From contig PUQB01000712.1 in NCBI GenBank assembly GCA_003024785.1, positions 1 to 64,000 on the forward strand: a stretch of 64,000 bases of DNA, in the 5' to 3' direction. Positions 26,161-38,480 of this stretch are shown here, one piece after another (the first letter of the stretch is position 1; each line of letters begins with the position of its first letter). The notes below the pieces were generated by a model. It did no database searches, was not told where the DNA came from, and saw nothing but the letters and a program-made list of their open reading frames with translations. Made by a program: the position numbers and the translations under genes. This DNA is from Selaginella tamariscina (lineage: Eukaryota > Streptophyta > Lycopodiopsida > Selaginellales > Selaginellaceae).

Positions 26161-27075
26161 AGCAATGCCTTAAAACAAAACACTATATGCCATTATAAAA
26201 GAAATAGTTTTATTTATTCTTCAATCAAATTTGTTCATCAGCTATGTATTCATACCAAATGAGAAAACATTTTTTAAACCAATTTGTTCTATTCTTTAAA
26301 TATTTAAATTAAATCTGATTCAATACATATAAAATGTTATGTCTTTAATAAAAACAATGATAAAAAACAATCTCATAAAATTATATGAAGTAAGCAAGCA
26401 TCCACTATATTGAATCTCTAGTAAGTAGATATCTTCTGTATATAGTAGTTTAAGCAATGCCTTAAAACAAAACACTATATGCCATTTTTAGCTATTTTAT
26501 GTAATTATTTATTAATTTACTTATACATCTTTATTTCATTATAAAAGAAATAGTTTATTTATTCTTCAATTAAATTTGTTCATCAGCTATGTATTCATAC
26601 CAAATGAGAAAACATTTTTTAAACCAATTTGTTCTATTCTTTAAATATTTAAATTAAATCTAATTCAATACATATAAATAATGTTATGTCTTTAATAAAA
26701 ACAATGATAAAAAACAATCTCATAAAATTATATGAAGTAAGCAAGCATCCACTATATTGAATCTCTAGTAAGCAGATATCTTCTGTATATAGTAGTTTAA
26801 GCAATGCCTTCAAACAAAACACTATATGCCAAATTTATTCACTAAATTTTACAAAATAGGAAGTTTGAACCACCAAGATTATATATATTACATATATATA
26901 AAGTAAAATTCATATCTTTTAATAAGAAAAACTTTTGCTTAATAAAGAATAAAAAATAAAATTATATAATTTGTTCTATTTTTTAAATATTTAAATTAAA
27001 TCTGATTCAATACATATAAATAATGTTATGTCTTTAATAAAAACAATTTCAAAAATTATATAGCAAACTACAGAC
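26161..27075 (+). repeat. Triplicated ~350-bp repeat
   Basis: The block AAGCAAGCATCCACTATATT...AGTAAGTAGATATCTTCTGT...TTTAAGCAATGCCTT recurs near 26100, 26390 and 26740. AT-rich spacers containing CAGCTATGTATTCATACC and CAATACATATAAA(TA)ATGTT lie between. Spacer words are shared with 35940-36430 and 47520-48000. Confidence 0.75.
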
Positions 27076-28560
27076 CTCCCAAATAGCTGTTAGACACTCC
27101 TATGTTGTGAAGTAGTTCACCTCAATATGCCCCCAAATTGATGTCAAAAGTAGTTTTTAAGGTAGACCAAAGGTACCTTTTAAACAAATCAAAATAATTA
27201 GTTTTAAAATTTCATATAAAACTGCAAGAATGAAATTATGAATATATATAACGAAAATATTAAGTTGAACTCGTAGAAGTGCTTAAAGTTATTAAAAATT
27301 CTTTTTAATATTAATTCAATTTAAGCACCAAAAGTAAAATTTTCTTCTGAACAAACTTACAAGCACTAGTTTGAAATGATGAGTATGTTCATATATATAT
27401 ATATAATATATTTATGTAATAATTAATATGTAAATAATAATAGAAAATACAACATTATTAAAACATTATCCATATGTTATATATACACTAATTAATACTA
27501 TTGTATTCTTGAAGGCTTAAAGGTTCAGTAATTGTATAATTTTCACATATATAATATATATATATAGTATAATTATTTAATATTTTCTTTAAAGTGTCCA
27601 TGTGGTCAAAGTTTGAAGTTGGAAATTAAAAAGAATTAAAAGAAAATAACAAGAGATTAAAACACAAAAGAGTTAAAAAATAAGTGAAACATATAAATTT
27701 AATAACATAAAAAAAAAAAGAAGCAAAGAACAAATAATTTGAAAAAGATTAATGATTCAAGCGAAAATAAATAAAAAGTTAAAATAAAATAACTTAATTG
27801 TTAAATGAATAGTTAAAGTCTTTGTCAAGATAAATAAAATGATTTGAAATTAGTCAAACAAAATGAATGATTAAAAGTTTTATAAATATAAAAGAATTAA
27901 ATCATCTGCAAAAAAAATTGAAAAAGAGTCAAATGAGAAATAATTAAGAATTCATTATTTAAGTCAATATTTAAACATAAAAATGTTTTAAAAAATGATT
28001 TAAAATGAGTTAAAACAATTTTAAGAATTATCATATTAAAAATTCATGAGTTTTTAATAAATAAATATAACATATTATATATTTTTTTTAAATGATGTTA
28101 TAAGAGATCTTGTATACTATTTTATATAATTATGTTATTAAATAAATTATAATAGTTATTTTATTACAATTTGAAATTCAAATTGGAGTGAAAGGAGGGT
28201 GATATGCACAATAACACAGTGGACAATTTGAAATATAATATTATATATATATACATTTTTACACTTATCAAATAAATAGTATATATATAATTATTTTGTT
28301 TGCATTTTTAACATGCACCATTTCTATTCACTTTAAATGTATTATATAGTATAACATATTTGTTTGTTATGATATAATGCAATATAACACATAAATACGT
28401 CATATTAATATTCAAAGTTAAAAAGTAAACTATAACTTACTTAACTATCATGATTAAAGTAAATATCTAAACAAAAAAAAACAACTAACACTTCAATATT
28501 CTTAATAATAAACTATTTATTAATATTTTCTAGTATTGTTTAAACTATTTATAATGGACT
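27076..28560. repeat. Ty3/gypsy fragment joined to one arm of the foldback repeat
   Basis: 27076-27300 matches 38418-38640, the edge of the gypsy remnant (TAGACACTCC..ATGTTGTG.AGTAGTTCACCT). 27630-28520 matches the right arm of the foldback at 40580-41510 in the same orientation. No open coding sequence is present. Confidence 0.65.
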
Positions 28561-28584
28561 TTCTATTAACTGCTTATTCAAATG

Positions 28585-28770
28585 CAAAAGGTCATATTCC
28601 AAGAACTGCGAGGACCTGTCCACGTATAACACGTTAACACTCTGCAGTGTACGATCCTGCCTCACAGTTGAAGACGTTGGAGATATGCATAAGCCTTGTT
28701 AAGCAGGCACTTTAAATTCCGTGTTAATGCTCTCCGGCGGCTTAAAGAAGTGCATGGTTCGCACAGACAC
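28585..28770 (-). repeat. Dispersed repeat B, inverted copy
   Basis: The reverse complement of 34340-34500 (TGCGAGGACCTGTC, CTCCGGCGGC.CAAAGAAGTGC) matches this stretch with indels. Repeat B is the right flank of the PPR copy at 32.7-34.3 kb. Confidence 0.65.
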
Positions 28771-29530
28771 GTCCTCCACTTTCCCACGCTATACTCAACT
28801 TTTAATGACGTAAATAGTCTCCAGCAAGGTTTAAGAGGGTAACCTAACTAATTCAACTTAACCCTAAATCTAGTACGTAAAACCCTGAAGGCAAGGCTGC
28901 CCTCCCTACGTACGGGTTTGCATAAACCCTGAAATGTAATAGATACCTTTAACATAACACATTCGTGTGAGTCACATATATATATATATATATATTGTTT
29001 TAATCTCAAGCATTCCCATAATAACTCAAGATACAAAGTTAATATAGCTTCTAAGGAATCGTCATAATTAAAACGACTCATGATTTTTTATTTTTCTATT
29101 GATTAAGCACGATAATACACCTTTTAAGCTGCTTCTCTTTAAAATAGGTTAATAGTTTAATAAGGTTTTAAAAACGTGCAGCTTTAGTTATATGTGTTCC
29201 TTTAACATATTAATAATATAACCTACTAATATATATAGAGAGAGGAATGGAATAAAAGACGCGCATAGATTAAGAGGGAAAAATAAAAATAATAAACTAA
29301 ATAAATTACACATTATGAAATAAACAAATTTATGAAAATTAAAAATCTCACTGTAAAACTAGTAATATTTTATAATATATATTGCTATGTATTAATTAAG
29401 TATTAAAATTATTACTGCGAACTTGACTAATCCATAAGCATTTCCCATAATAACTTAAGATACAAAGTTATTATTCTTGCTATAGACAAAATGCAAGGAT
29501 TAAGCAATGTTAACAATGAGGTTACTTGAA
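28771..29530. other. Intergenic AT-rich DNA
   Basis: This holds a short (TA)n tract at 28976-28994 and a block CATAATAACT.AAGATACAAAGTTA that occurs twice (29017 and 29446). No gene is recognised. Confidence 0.5.
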
Positions 29531-29700
29531 ACACCAACGAACTCATGAGAACACAAGCCAGGAGTTCACATCTTGTACCACAAAGCTAAGATGACCCTAC
29601 GATATGTGTTTTCTAGCTCGTCCCAGTCTTAAACCCTTTGTCCAAGTGCTCCTGTACAGCTTCTTGAACGTAGTTTGGTTTCATCTTCAACATCATTTGT
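29531..29700 (+). repeat. Dispersed repeat A, partial copy
   Basis: Nearly identical to 32307-32470 (ACTCATGAGAACACAAGCCA, GATATGTGTTTTCTAGCTCG, CTTGAACGTAGT). A diverged inverted copy is at 8210-8345. Confidence 0.8.
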
Positions 29701-29771
29701 ATACCTATATAAGAATGTTTATTACAAAGTATTATATATATCATTTTTATTATAGGTGTGTGTGTGTTGTG

Positions 29772-29815
<44 letters not shown>

Positions 29816-30463
29816 TGCACATATATAGATTATATAATTTAAGCATTGTTTATTACCCTTCTTTCTTTGTTTGATAGCCAGCAACAGATGAAAAATCGAC
29901 GGTGAAGATTCAATGTCTGAGTGATTGTCAATCCAAGGGCTCCAAAGTCATTGAACCAGACTGAGGTTTACCAAAGACTGTTTTGGATGAAATATTTATA
30001 CAAGATATTCCTCCTACAACGTGGGATCTGAGATCGACACATGCTACAGAACGAAGTACGTACGTTAGTAATTGAGAGAGAGAGAAGAGAGCAACACGCA
30101 TTTAAATTTGTTGTGTATATATACGTGTGCATTAGACTTCATCTTCCAATGCAAGGCGGAACCTTATATCTACACACACAGCACTTAAATGTACATATCA
30201 ATGTATGTATTAAAAATGTCATGTATACCTAAAATATATATTTAACCAAATATATATGTTAAACAGGTAATTTAGCTGATGAATGGCGGAGCGGTTTAGG
30301 TTTGCATTTGTAGCTAGAGACGAAAGATTAGCACCAAAGCGAGTTAAGAATCTTCAACAGAATCACCGACGCCTGTAAAAGATATGGCTCAGGTCGCCAA
30401 AGCACTTGTATCAGTAATGTATTTTTCACAAATATATTGCAACTGCGTGTGTGCATTTAATTT
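29701..30463. other. Low-copy intergenic DNA with a GT/GA microsatellite
   Basis: (GT)n and (GA)n tracts lie at 29756-29812. The patches 29880-30060 and 30280-30400 have gene-like base composition but no open frame that I can link to a protein. They may be non-coding or decayed exons. Confidence 0.45.
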
Positions 30464-30877
30464 AAGGAAAATTACATATATACCCTGAAAATTACATATA
30501 TATCCCTAGAAATTTTAAGTTTACATATATATTCTTTAAATTTCATTTAAAACTTCATAAATTTAAAATTAAAAATTAAAAATATTTTTAAAAAATCAAT
30601 AAAAATTTATAATTAATATATATTTTATTATATTTAGGTAACTTATTAAACATATATATCACAATATAATATAAATATTTTTAAAAATATTTTATTTTTT
30701 ACTATGACATTTTTTAACATTTAATACTTAATAAACTTCAATTATTTCATTTATAATATATTATGCATTAAAAATATATTTTTAATTAATATTATTTTTA
30801 AAAAATTAAAATATTACAATTGAAGTTTTTAAAGGGTATATATATAAATTTTAAAATTTCTAAGGTGTATTTTCCTT
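30464..30877. mobile_element. MITE-like AT-rich element (414 bp) with TTAATTT duplication
   Basis: The ends AAGGAAAATTACA and, inverted, AAGGAAAATACA are flanked by TTAATTT at 30457-30463 and 30878-30884. The inner sequence also pairs partly (TAGAAATTTTAA near both ends). It has no coding capacity. The AT-rich composition makes chance matches easier, so confidence is moderate. Confidence 0.5.
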
Positions 30878-31031
30878 TTAATTTAATAACACTGGCCTTG
30901 ATTTCAATTAACATTATAACTGCTAGGCTCCTCGTCGCTACTGGCCTCCTCATCGCAAGCCAGTTTCATCATCTTTGCTTCGTGCTCTTCAGGTGTACTG
31001 AAACCAAAAACTGTAAGAACAACAGAAAAAA

Positions 31032-32146
31032 TCAGCATGAAACCACGTACCAATCGTGAATGAACCCTGCAAGTCGCTTGTACATAACGCTAGTTTCATT
31101 CTGGCGCCAATCCTCCAGCTGATGCAATTCAGTCTCCTCGTCATTCCGTAATATGGCTACGTACTTTTCGACCGGCCTGCCCGTGCAAACGAGGTGTGGA
31201 TATTGAACCCGAGCCATACGACCCCAAAAGCCTTTGCGCTTGTCTTTCGGAAAATAGGAGGGAGTCAAATGGTGCAACGTCAGCTCCGGAGGGCTCTTCA
31301 ACTGCACGCTATAGTGAGCAGACACCGTCCTCTGCCGCAGTAAGACATGAAAAGTTGAAGGCAAACCATCCAAACCCGTGCTCGACAAAGGTGCATATTT
31401 CTTCCTCCTCTTCCGCACATCTGAGTCTGGCACAAAGAGTGAGGAGAGAGGAAAAAATGAAAAAAAAGAAACTAAACTTACAAGAGACATCACTCCCAAT
31501 TACCACGGGTAGTTCAGAAGAGTAAAGCCACAGTCTCGCGTCAAGAACTGCAATGGCAACATTTTCATCGTGAGTGAGGTGCCGATACGTACAAATAAGA
31601 CCATCAAGTTCACTGCCAGGCCAAGAGCAATCAGAAGCTGGGCCAAATCAACTGCAATTTACACATAATTTCATCAGTCACGAAAACTTTATGCATATGT
31701 ACACATTCCATGTATAAAACTGCAACACATACTTCACCTTCACTCAAAGGAAGAGTAAAACCCTCTGATTCCATGGTGGGGATTTCCTCCATCAGGAAAT
31801 CAAGCTGAGAGTAGAACTGGGTAAATCTCGGATTCTTGGACTTGAACGCGGCATACGGGTTCCTGCACTCAACACTCTGTGCCAAGCCATTTATTTTGAG
31901 AAGCATAAGAAATCATACCTTTTCGAAATAACCGTCCATGCACAAGTCGGGCACGTATTTCTGCACATACCATGATTCTACAGTGTCCCGCAGCGAGTCC
32001 TCTTCCCTGTACGTCAGACAACGGCTGCGAAATGAAGAAATCACTCTCCTTATCTCGAGCGTGTTGTGGACGGCTTCCCTCAGACCGTGTGGAATTTCGG
32101 ATTCGGCCGCCGCAGCAAACACCGTATTCACCTGCTCCGCCTCCAT
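31032..32146 (-). CDS. Intron-containing gene of unknown function
   Basis: The ATG at 32146 starts a frame with words such as EIPHGLREAVHNTLEIRR and ESWYVQKYVPDLCMDGYFEK, ending at a donor AAG|GTATGA (31919/31918). A second exon from 31862 gives NPYAAFKSKNPRFTQFYSQL and ends near a GTGAAGTATG donor at about 31735. A third exon (about 31660-31495) reads SDCSWPGSELDGLICTYRHL and LDARLWLYSSELPVVIG. A last part at 31430-31060 reads STFHVLLRQRTVSAHYSVQL and RPVEKYVAILRNDEETELHQ. The sustained protein-like composition over ~1.1 kb, framed by splice-like sites, supports a real gene of about 330-350 residues. There is no signal peptide and no membrane segment. I do not recognise the family, and some exon joins are out of phase, so indels are likely. 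Confidence 0.55.
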
Positions 32147-32306
32147 AGGTGGTAGGGTATCAATAGATTAGGGTTAGATTGCGTTAGGGGATACGGGGTT
32201 ATATTTTGGGAATCTGAGAACTAGCTGGCCATTTCATTTGCTACGTGGGTTTAAAATGGCAGCATGGAATCTACGCAATGTAATATAAAGCACTTCTTCA
32301 CTTGAA

Positions 32307-32740
32307 ACACGAGCGAACTCATGAGAACACAAGCCAGGAGTTCACATCTTGTACCACAAAGCTAAGATGACCCTACGATATGTGTTTTCTAGCTCGTCCC
32401 AGTCTTAAACCCTTTGTCCAAGTGCTCCCGTACAGCTTATTGAACGTAGTATGGTTTTCATCTTCAACATCCATATTCTAATCCCACCACCCTCTCTCTC
32501 TCGGGCGCACGCACACACATTTCATTGTTTTGCCACATGGCTGTGTATCTCTTAGTCGTGGAATGCATTAAAAAGCATCCATCTAGCAGGCCTCCATTCT
32601 TCATCTTGCAACTGGGCAGTTGATAAACATGAATTCTACATCATAAATTTCAGATTATGTAAACCACGATAACTTTAAAACTCATCAGCTTAGGGTGTCG
32701 CCTTCGTGCATTCCAAGGGAGAGCACCAATACCATGAGAA
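32307..32740 (+). repeat. Dispersed repeat A, longest copy, left flank of PPR copy 2
   Basis: This matches 29531-29700 directly and 8345-8040 inverted. Its inner end (32697-32740, GGGTGTCGCCTTCGTGC...GGGAGAGCACCAA) is the reverse complement of the sequence just after the PPR gene at 34255-34306. Confidence 0.8.
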
Positions 32741-32749
32741 GCTATCTAG

Positions 32750-34170
32750 ACATATACTAGTCATCATGCTGTATATATTGACGGAAGCTTCGTGCTTAGC
32801 GTCTGCGTGCTTGCAAGAGCTCTCTAGACAACCATACCGCTGGGAGCTTTACCATAGTAAAGCTCATAGAGATGTATGGCAAATGTGGAGATGTCAAGCA
32901 TGCAAGAGAGACCTTCGACACAATCCCAAACAAAGATGTGTTCTCATGGGTCTTGCTCCTAAATGTATACTCCCGAAACGGGTATCTCAACGATGCAAAG
33001 CTTACATTTGATCAAATGCCGGAAAAGAATCTAGTGGCTTGGAATGCCATTCTAACTGCATATGCCAAATGCGGGCATCTGCTACAAGCAAGAGAGGTAT
33101 TCAACTGTATCCCAGAGTATAACATAATCTCTTGGGTCTGCCTGATAGATGCGTACATGAAACATGGTTGTGTTGAGGAAGCCAAGTGGATGTTCCAAAT
33201 TCAGCCCCAAAAAGACTTGGTTTCATGGAACGCAATGCTCTGTGGATATGTGGTGAATGGGCCGAGTGCAGGACGCAAAACAAGTGTTTGATGCAATGCC
33301 TCTACGGAACATAATCTCATGGACAAACATGTTAGTCGCATTTATGAAGAAGGATGATGTTGAAAATGCTAAAGACGTCTACGATTCAATGCCTGCTAGA
33401 GATCTGTTATCGTGGACTTCAATGCTTACTGCATATGTCCGAACTGAGCATCTGCAAGAGGCCGTGTCGATCTATGATGAGGTTGGAAACCCAGACATGG
33501 TTTCTTCTTCTTGCATGATAAATGCATATGGCCAGAGAGGGCATGTCGATCAAGCCAAGGAGATATTTGATAACATCCCGGAACTTGATCTTATTTGCTG
33601 GACGTCCATGCTTTCTGCATATGCAATGAACGGCTACTTGCAGGATGCTGAGGCCACGTTTAGGAGTATGCCATTGCGCGGTACAGTTTCATGGACTCTA
33701 TTGCTAGCTGCTTATGGGAACGCAGGAAACCTCAAAATGGCAAGGGAAATCCTGAACAAAATGCCTGAACGGGACTTAGTTTCTGCGACTGCATTGTTAG
33801 CTGCATACGCCCAGAATGGGGATATGTACAATGCAGAAGTAATCTTTAGTGAGCTTAAGATGGTTCATTCCCTGATGACGTATGCTTCATATCTATGCTC
33901 CTGGCGTGTGAACGCCGAGGGAAAGTATACAAAGGAAGATGCTATTTTGTTTCTATGGTTGGAGATTATAACATTAAACCAAGAAAACAGCATTATTCGT
34001 GTATGATTGACATGCTTGGGAAAGCTGGATATTTGGAATATGCGAGAGAACTTAGTGTATGCATGCCCTTTATGGCAGAGTCTGTAGATTGGATGTCTCT
34101 CATGGGCGCTAATAGCAAACTAAACTGTAGCAAATATGCAGCTTTATATATACTCCTTGCAAATGCATGA
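32750..34170 (+). pseudogene. PLS-type PPR gene with frameshifts and no E/DYW domain
   Basis: About twelve pentatricopeptide repeats can be read, for example MYGKCGDVKHARETFDTIPN, KNLVAWNAILTAYAKCGHLL, RNIISWTNMLVAFMKKDDVE and RDLLSWTSMLTAYVRTEHLQ. They end with the YFVSMVGDYNIKP...QHYSCMIDMLGKAGYL block typical of the last repeats before an E domain. The reading frame breaks at 32858-32861 (two bases shorter than the 7.3-kb copy), at the GGG 33259-33261 and at 33856-33862. Translation stops after 'YILLANA' with no E, E+ or DYW domain. Intact relatives are organelle RNA-editing or RNA-processing factors. Flanking inverted repeats and the truncated sister copy suggest spread by duplication of a repeat-bounded unit. 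Some breaks could be assembly indels. Confidence 0.85.
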
Positions 34171-34252
34171 TAGCTAATAATAATGTACATTCCTTTTTCA
34201 CTCTAATTCTATGTATGTTTGCAAGGAATATATGTACTCATTCTTTTTTTCC

Positions 34253-34520
34253 ATAGTATTTGGTGCTCTCCTCAACAGGAATGGAGTGCACGGAAGGAGA
34301 CACCCGTATCGTTCTTCCACCAGTGATTAGCATTAAGAAGCTGCTTAAGACCCACCACCCAGAGTATTTATGCAGAAAACAGCACTTCTTTGAGCCGCCG
34401 GAGAGGGCAGGATCACGCTAGCACGTATACTGCAGACTGTTACGAACGTGTCATATATGTTTGACAGGTCCTCGCAGCTCTTGGAATGTGCAGAATCTCA
34501 GGCATACTTTCTTATTCAAG
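34253..34520 (+). repeat. Right flank of PPR copy 2: inverted-repeat tail and repeat B
   Basis: 34255-34306 is the inverted partner of 32697-32740. 34340-34500 is repeat B, found inverted at 28585-28770. Confidence 0.65.
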
Positions 34521-34609
34521 GTTCGATTTTCGTTATATTATTAAATTAAACAAATTTAAGTTTTGAATAACATTTCAATGTTTATCTTTTGTAATGTTCT
34601 TCAGCAATT

Positions 34610-34650
34610 GACTCCATGGCCCAAAGGATATGGCTCTGGTCTACGGATGA
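34610..34650 (+). repeat. tRNA-Arg(ACG)-like 5' fragment
   Basis: GACTCCATGGCCCAAAGGAT...GGTCTACGG is the 5' half of a cytosolic tRNA-Arg(ACG), up to the anticodon. The 3' half is missing, so this is not a functional gene. Confidence 0.6.
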
Positions 34651-34654
34651 TTCT

Positions 34655-34865
34655 TTAAGTGCATGCACGTAAGCAAACGTACATACACGTTACACACTTA
34701 CATGCATGTAAGCAAACGCACATACACATACACGTAGCACACATAGATGCACGTAAGCAACACGCACACACACAGCACACCATAGCACACATACAGCACG
34801 TAAGCGAATGCACATACACATGCGTATCCGCATACATGCACGTAAGCAAACGCACATACACACAC
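34655..34865. repeat. Minisatellite of ATGCACGTAAGCAAACGCAC type
   Basis: The words CACGTAAGCAAACGCACATA recur five to six times with 35-45 bp spacing. Open frames in it (Cys/His/Met-rich on both strands) are low-complexity artefacts. Confidence 0.75.
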
Positions 34866-35014
34866 GGAAAGCATGGGGTTTTAGGGTTTCGATTTGGTTT
34901 CATTGCGCTCGGGTTTAGGGTTTCGATTTGGTTTCATAGAGCGCAATGGAGAATGGGCAAGTGCGGGAGAATGTATGGGCAGAATAACGAAGGCTATAGG
35001 TGGGGTTACTAACA

Positions 35015-36235
35015 ATTCTTTGAACTAATTAACTGCATATTGATACTTTATATCTAACGAAAAATAGTGTAAATAATTAATAAACTCTTTCAGATATCTC
35101 TACCTTACAATGAAATGTTTAATTTATATGGCCGAGGAAAACTCCCGCACACTCCATTTGTAAACTATATTTTTGAGAAGTTCAATATCACAGATATGTC
35201 ATGTTAGAATAAGTAAATTTTTTAATTTTCAATTAATAATTCAATCTACGAAGTCGATTCAATATACATCGCATATTAGAAACAATAACCTGATCCATAA
35301 ATCAATCCATCAATAATGAAGTTTGTAATAATATTTTACATATATGCAAAAATTCTTGTATATTAAACTTTACAAATAATATATATAAATATATTTCTTA
35401 ATAACAAATTTGATAAGGGAAAATTCTTAAATTTTATTTATTTTTACAACTGATCTTTTTCTTTTAAAAAAATCACTAGGCATTGTATTTTATATTTAAA
35501 TTATAAATGCTATTTATATTTCATTAAATTCATTTTTGAAATAATTTTTTGAAAATAAATTAATATTCATTTAGATTTATAGTAATTTATTAATTTGATT
35601 TAAAACATTTTTTATTCATTTGTCAATTAACTAACAATATCATTATCGAACAAGTTTTGCCAAAAGAAATATCACCACGTCACATTCCTGTAACGGTGAA
35701 GTTATAGGATAATATTCTTCATCAAATGACTTCATGGCCCAATGGATAAGGCGCTGGTCTACGAAACCAAGAGATTCTGGGTTCGATCCCAGTGAAGTCG
35801 CACACTAACATGGTTTCCTGTCTGACATTAATTGACTAATAAATGTCCTTATGGGCATAAAACTGTATGTAATTATTTATTAATTTACTTATACATCTTA
35901 ATTACAATGTTAAACCCGAGTTTAGGGTGCCGAAAGTTTGTTTTTATTGTATAAATTTAGCATTATAAAAGAAATATATTTTATTTTTCTCCAATCAAAT
36001 TTGTTCATTCATACCAAAATGAGAAAACATTTTTCAAACCAAAAATCCATAAAAAAATTAAATTATATTAAAGTTGACTCTTCATATAATTTTATTTTAT
36101 AGCTTTTATTATCTTTAAAAAAGTTATTTATATTACTGATGAACTCCCCCTATAAAGGAATTGAAATTTATTTATTGTTTAGTGTAGTCAAATTTATTCA
36201 CTAAATTTTACAAAATAGGAAGTTTGACCACCAAG

Positions 36236-36277
<42 letters not shown>

Positions 36278-36780
36278 AAAATTCATATCTTCTAATAAGA
36301 AAAACCTTTGCTTAATAAAGAATAAAAAATAAAATTATATAATTCGTTCTATTCTTTAAACATTTAAATTAAATATGATTCAATACATGTAAATAATGTT
36401 ATGTCTTTAATAAAAGCAATGATAAAAAAACAATCTCACAAAATTATATAGCGAACTATGGAGCCCCCAAAGAGTATTCAAAGAATACATAGTCACCTTG
36501 AAGATTAAACACAAGAATATCCTTCACTTGGATATAATCATATATGTTAATATGTATTTATGCCTATTATTTATACATACTTAAGTACATATATACGATA
36601 CACACAATTAGTATTGTGAGAGTTCAGACTACAAAAATATGCATATTATATTAGCTCAAAATCCTAGTTATATACAAGAGCAATTGGTTCAAATTGAAAT
36701 TAATTCAACAAATATTAAAATTTCACTATGCTAATGATAATATATAACATTATAGTCATACACTTGGACCTTACAATATC
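35015..36780 (+). repeat. Dispersed repeat R1, copy with tRNA-Arg
   Basis: This matches 46545-48360 over most of its length, from ACTAACAATTCTTTGAACTAA to the AT-rich region around 36600. A diverged part also lies at 8936-9587. The tRNA-Arg-like sequence at 35728-35800 is embedded in it. Confidence 0.8.
35728..35800 (+). tRNA. tRNA-Arg(ACG)-like, slightly degenerate
   Basis: The acceptor stem GACTTCA/TGAAGTC is perfect, and the anticodon loop CTACGAA gives ACG. Compared with the 47.4-kb copy there is an extra A after the anticodon stem (ACCAAGAG) and one C fewer in the T arm, shortening the T loop to six bases. It is either a pseudogene or one carrying homopolymer sequencing errors. Total length is 73 nt, with no intron. 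Confidence 0.6.
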
Positions 36781-38480
36781 AATCATACAAGGATGGAAAG
36801 TTGTTAGAGTTCTCTAGTAAATGAGCCGAGATTTCCATAAACATTAGGAGGAGGCACATGTGAATCCGTAGGTGGCATAACTTGTTCCTGATCCCATTGC
36901 AAGAAATATTTCAAGTGTTGCATATGCACAATCTTTAAAAGATAGGTTGAATGTCATGACAAACCTCATAAACTTACGGCCTACTTGTTGTAGCACTTGA
37001 TATGGTTCCTTCCACTAAGGAAGGAGACTCTTGGTCAAACCATGTATTATAAGCTTGGAAAACAATCCAACATCAGCTCATCCACTTTGTACTTTACAAG
37101 TGAATAATGATGAGAGTTATAACGCCGTTATTGTCCCACTTGTACACGACCCAAGTGTTTTACAAACTCCACTCAAATTAATGAAAAATGCTCATCAAAT
37201 ATTAATTTAAGGATTTAACATCAGTAGTTCATAACAAGTGCGAAGGTAAACTCAACTCTGTCGATAACATTGAGTCATAATCATATAAAAGCTTATATAG
37301 TGAAGTACCAACAAAACTTTGTATTCTAATGATATAAACATGTTGAAGAGACGATAAATAACCATCCCAATTCGAATGTTAAAAGTTTATGTGTTAACAA
37401 ACTGTTCTACCAAACCATTCATTGAAAATGATAAGCACTCATGAAAGTGTGGCATATCCACAGTCGAGACGTTAAAACATAAAATGCCTCAACCATGAAC
37501 ACATAACCATTGTTTAAGAGAATTTGCTCCAGACAAGAATGTTGGAGCACTACTGATTAAGGAGAAAATGGCCAACAACAGAAGTAGTCACATTAACAAG
37601 AACACCAACTTTCACCTAACGAGTTAGGTAATTAGAAGCGATAATTATGTACTCATTACCAATGATCGATTGTAAAAAGACCCCATTAAATCAAACACCA
37701 CCAATTCAAATAGATGAAAAATTGCAATTTACTCCAACTATTCTTTTGAAGTATAAGGGAGAGTATTATGAGCTTGGCACCAACACAACTATGCACATAT
37801 CCTCATAACTCTGGCCAATAAAAAGATCTGTGCAACTTTTTAATCACACGACGATATCCCATGTGCCCGTTGAAAACATGAGAGTCATAGTAAGCATAAA
37901 GGAAGCGTGAAATGAAGACTACCAATCGCATTCAAATCAATCCCCAAGGTCGTCTTGAAGGCAGTATTGAGAATGTAAATGCCTAAATGACAAGTCATCA
38001 TTAAGCGATGTAGGATTCTCAAACCCATCAAGTAGCCTTTTGATCCACAACTCAACCTTTTGAACTTCAAGAACCTCATCTAAAGAAGGCAAATCATGCT
38101 ATGCATCTTACGGACACTAAATTTCAAGTACAATAACTATTGATGGCATCGAATCTTTGTCTAAAAATTCACTGATGTTGGAATAATTAGCTCCTCAGGA
38201 ATAGAAGAAGAGAGAGAAGGTGAAGAGGAGCTCAAGAAAAAGCATTAACATCAATTAAGAAACTCCCTTGGTGATGAATAACTTCAAAATCATAGATTTA
38301 AAGCTTCAAGGCCCATTAACCAAGTCTTTTTGCTTTAACAACAAAGTGACTACACCATATTCATATTCTAGTAGTGTCCGAGAACCATGTAAATAGGCAT
38401 GAAGCTTATCAAAACCTCAAACGCTGCTAGACACTCCTTCTATGTTGTGGAGTAGTTCACCTTAATATGTCCTCAAGACC
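36781..38480 (-). mobile_element. Decayed Ty3/gypsy pol (RNase H and integrase) remnant
   Basis: In broken minus-strand frames, the RNase H region reads NYSTT.KECLA (about 38430) and ALKLQIYDFEVIHHQGS followed by DVNAFSRAPL (about 38230-38310). The integrase zinc-finger end GHMGYRRVIKKLHRSFYWPE lies near 37810-37870, and a core-like stretch with IIIASNYLTR near 37640. Family members copy themselves through RNA; this one is full of stops and shifts and cannot be active. A similar C-terminal end is at 48400-48640. Confidence 0.75.

Noticed and set aside
31196-31525. Plus-strand frame of 109 residues at 31.2-31.5 kb
   Set aside because: The opposite strand has the better protein-like sequence and matching splice-like borders.
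34655-35012. Cys/Met/His-rich frames at 34.7-35.0 kb resembling small cysteine-rich peptides
   Set aside because: Both strands are open across a CACGTAAGCAAACGCACATA minisatellite, so the residues reflect the repeat.
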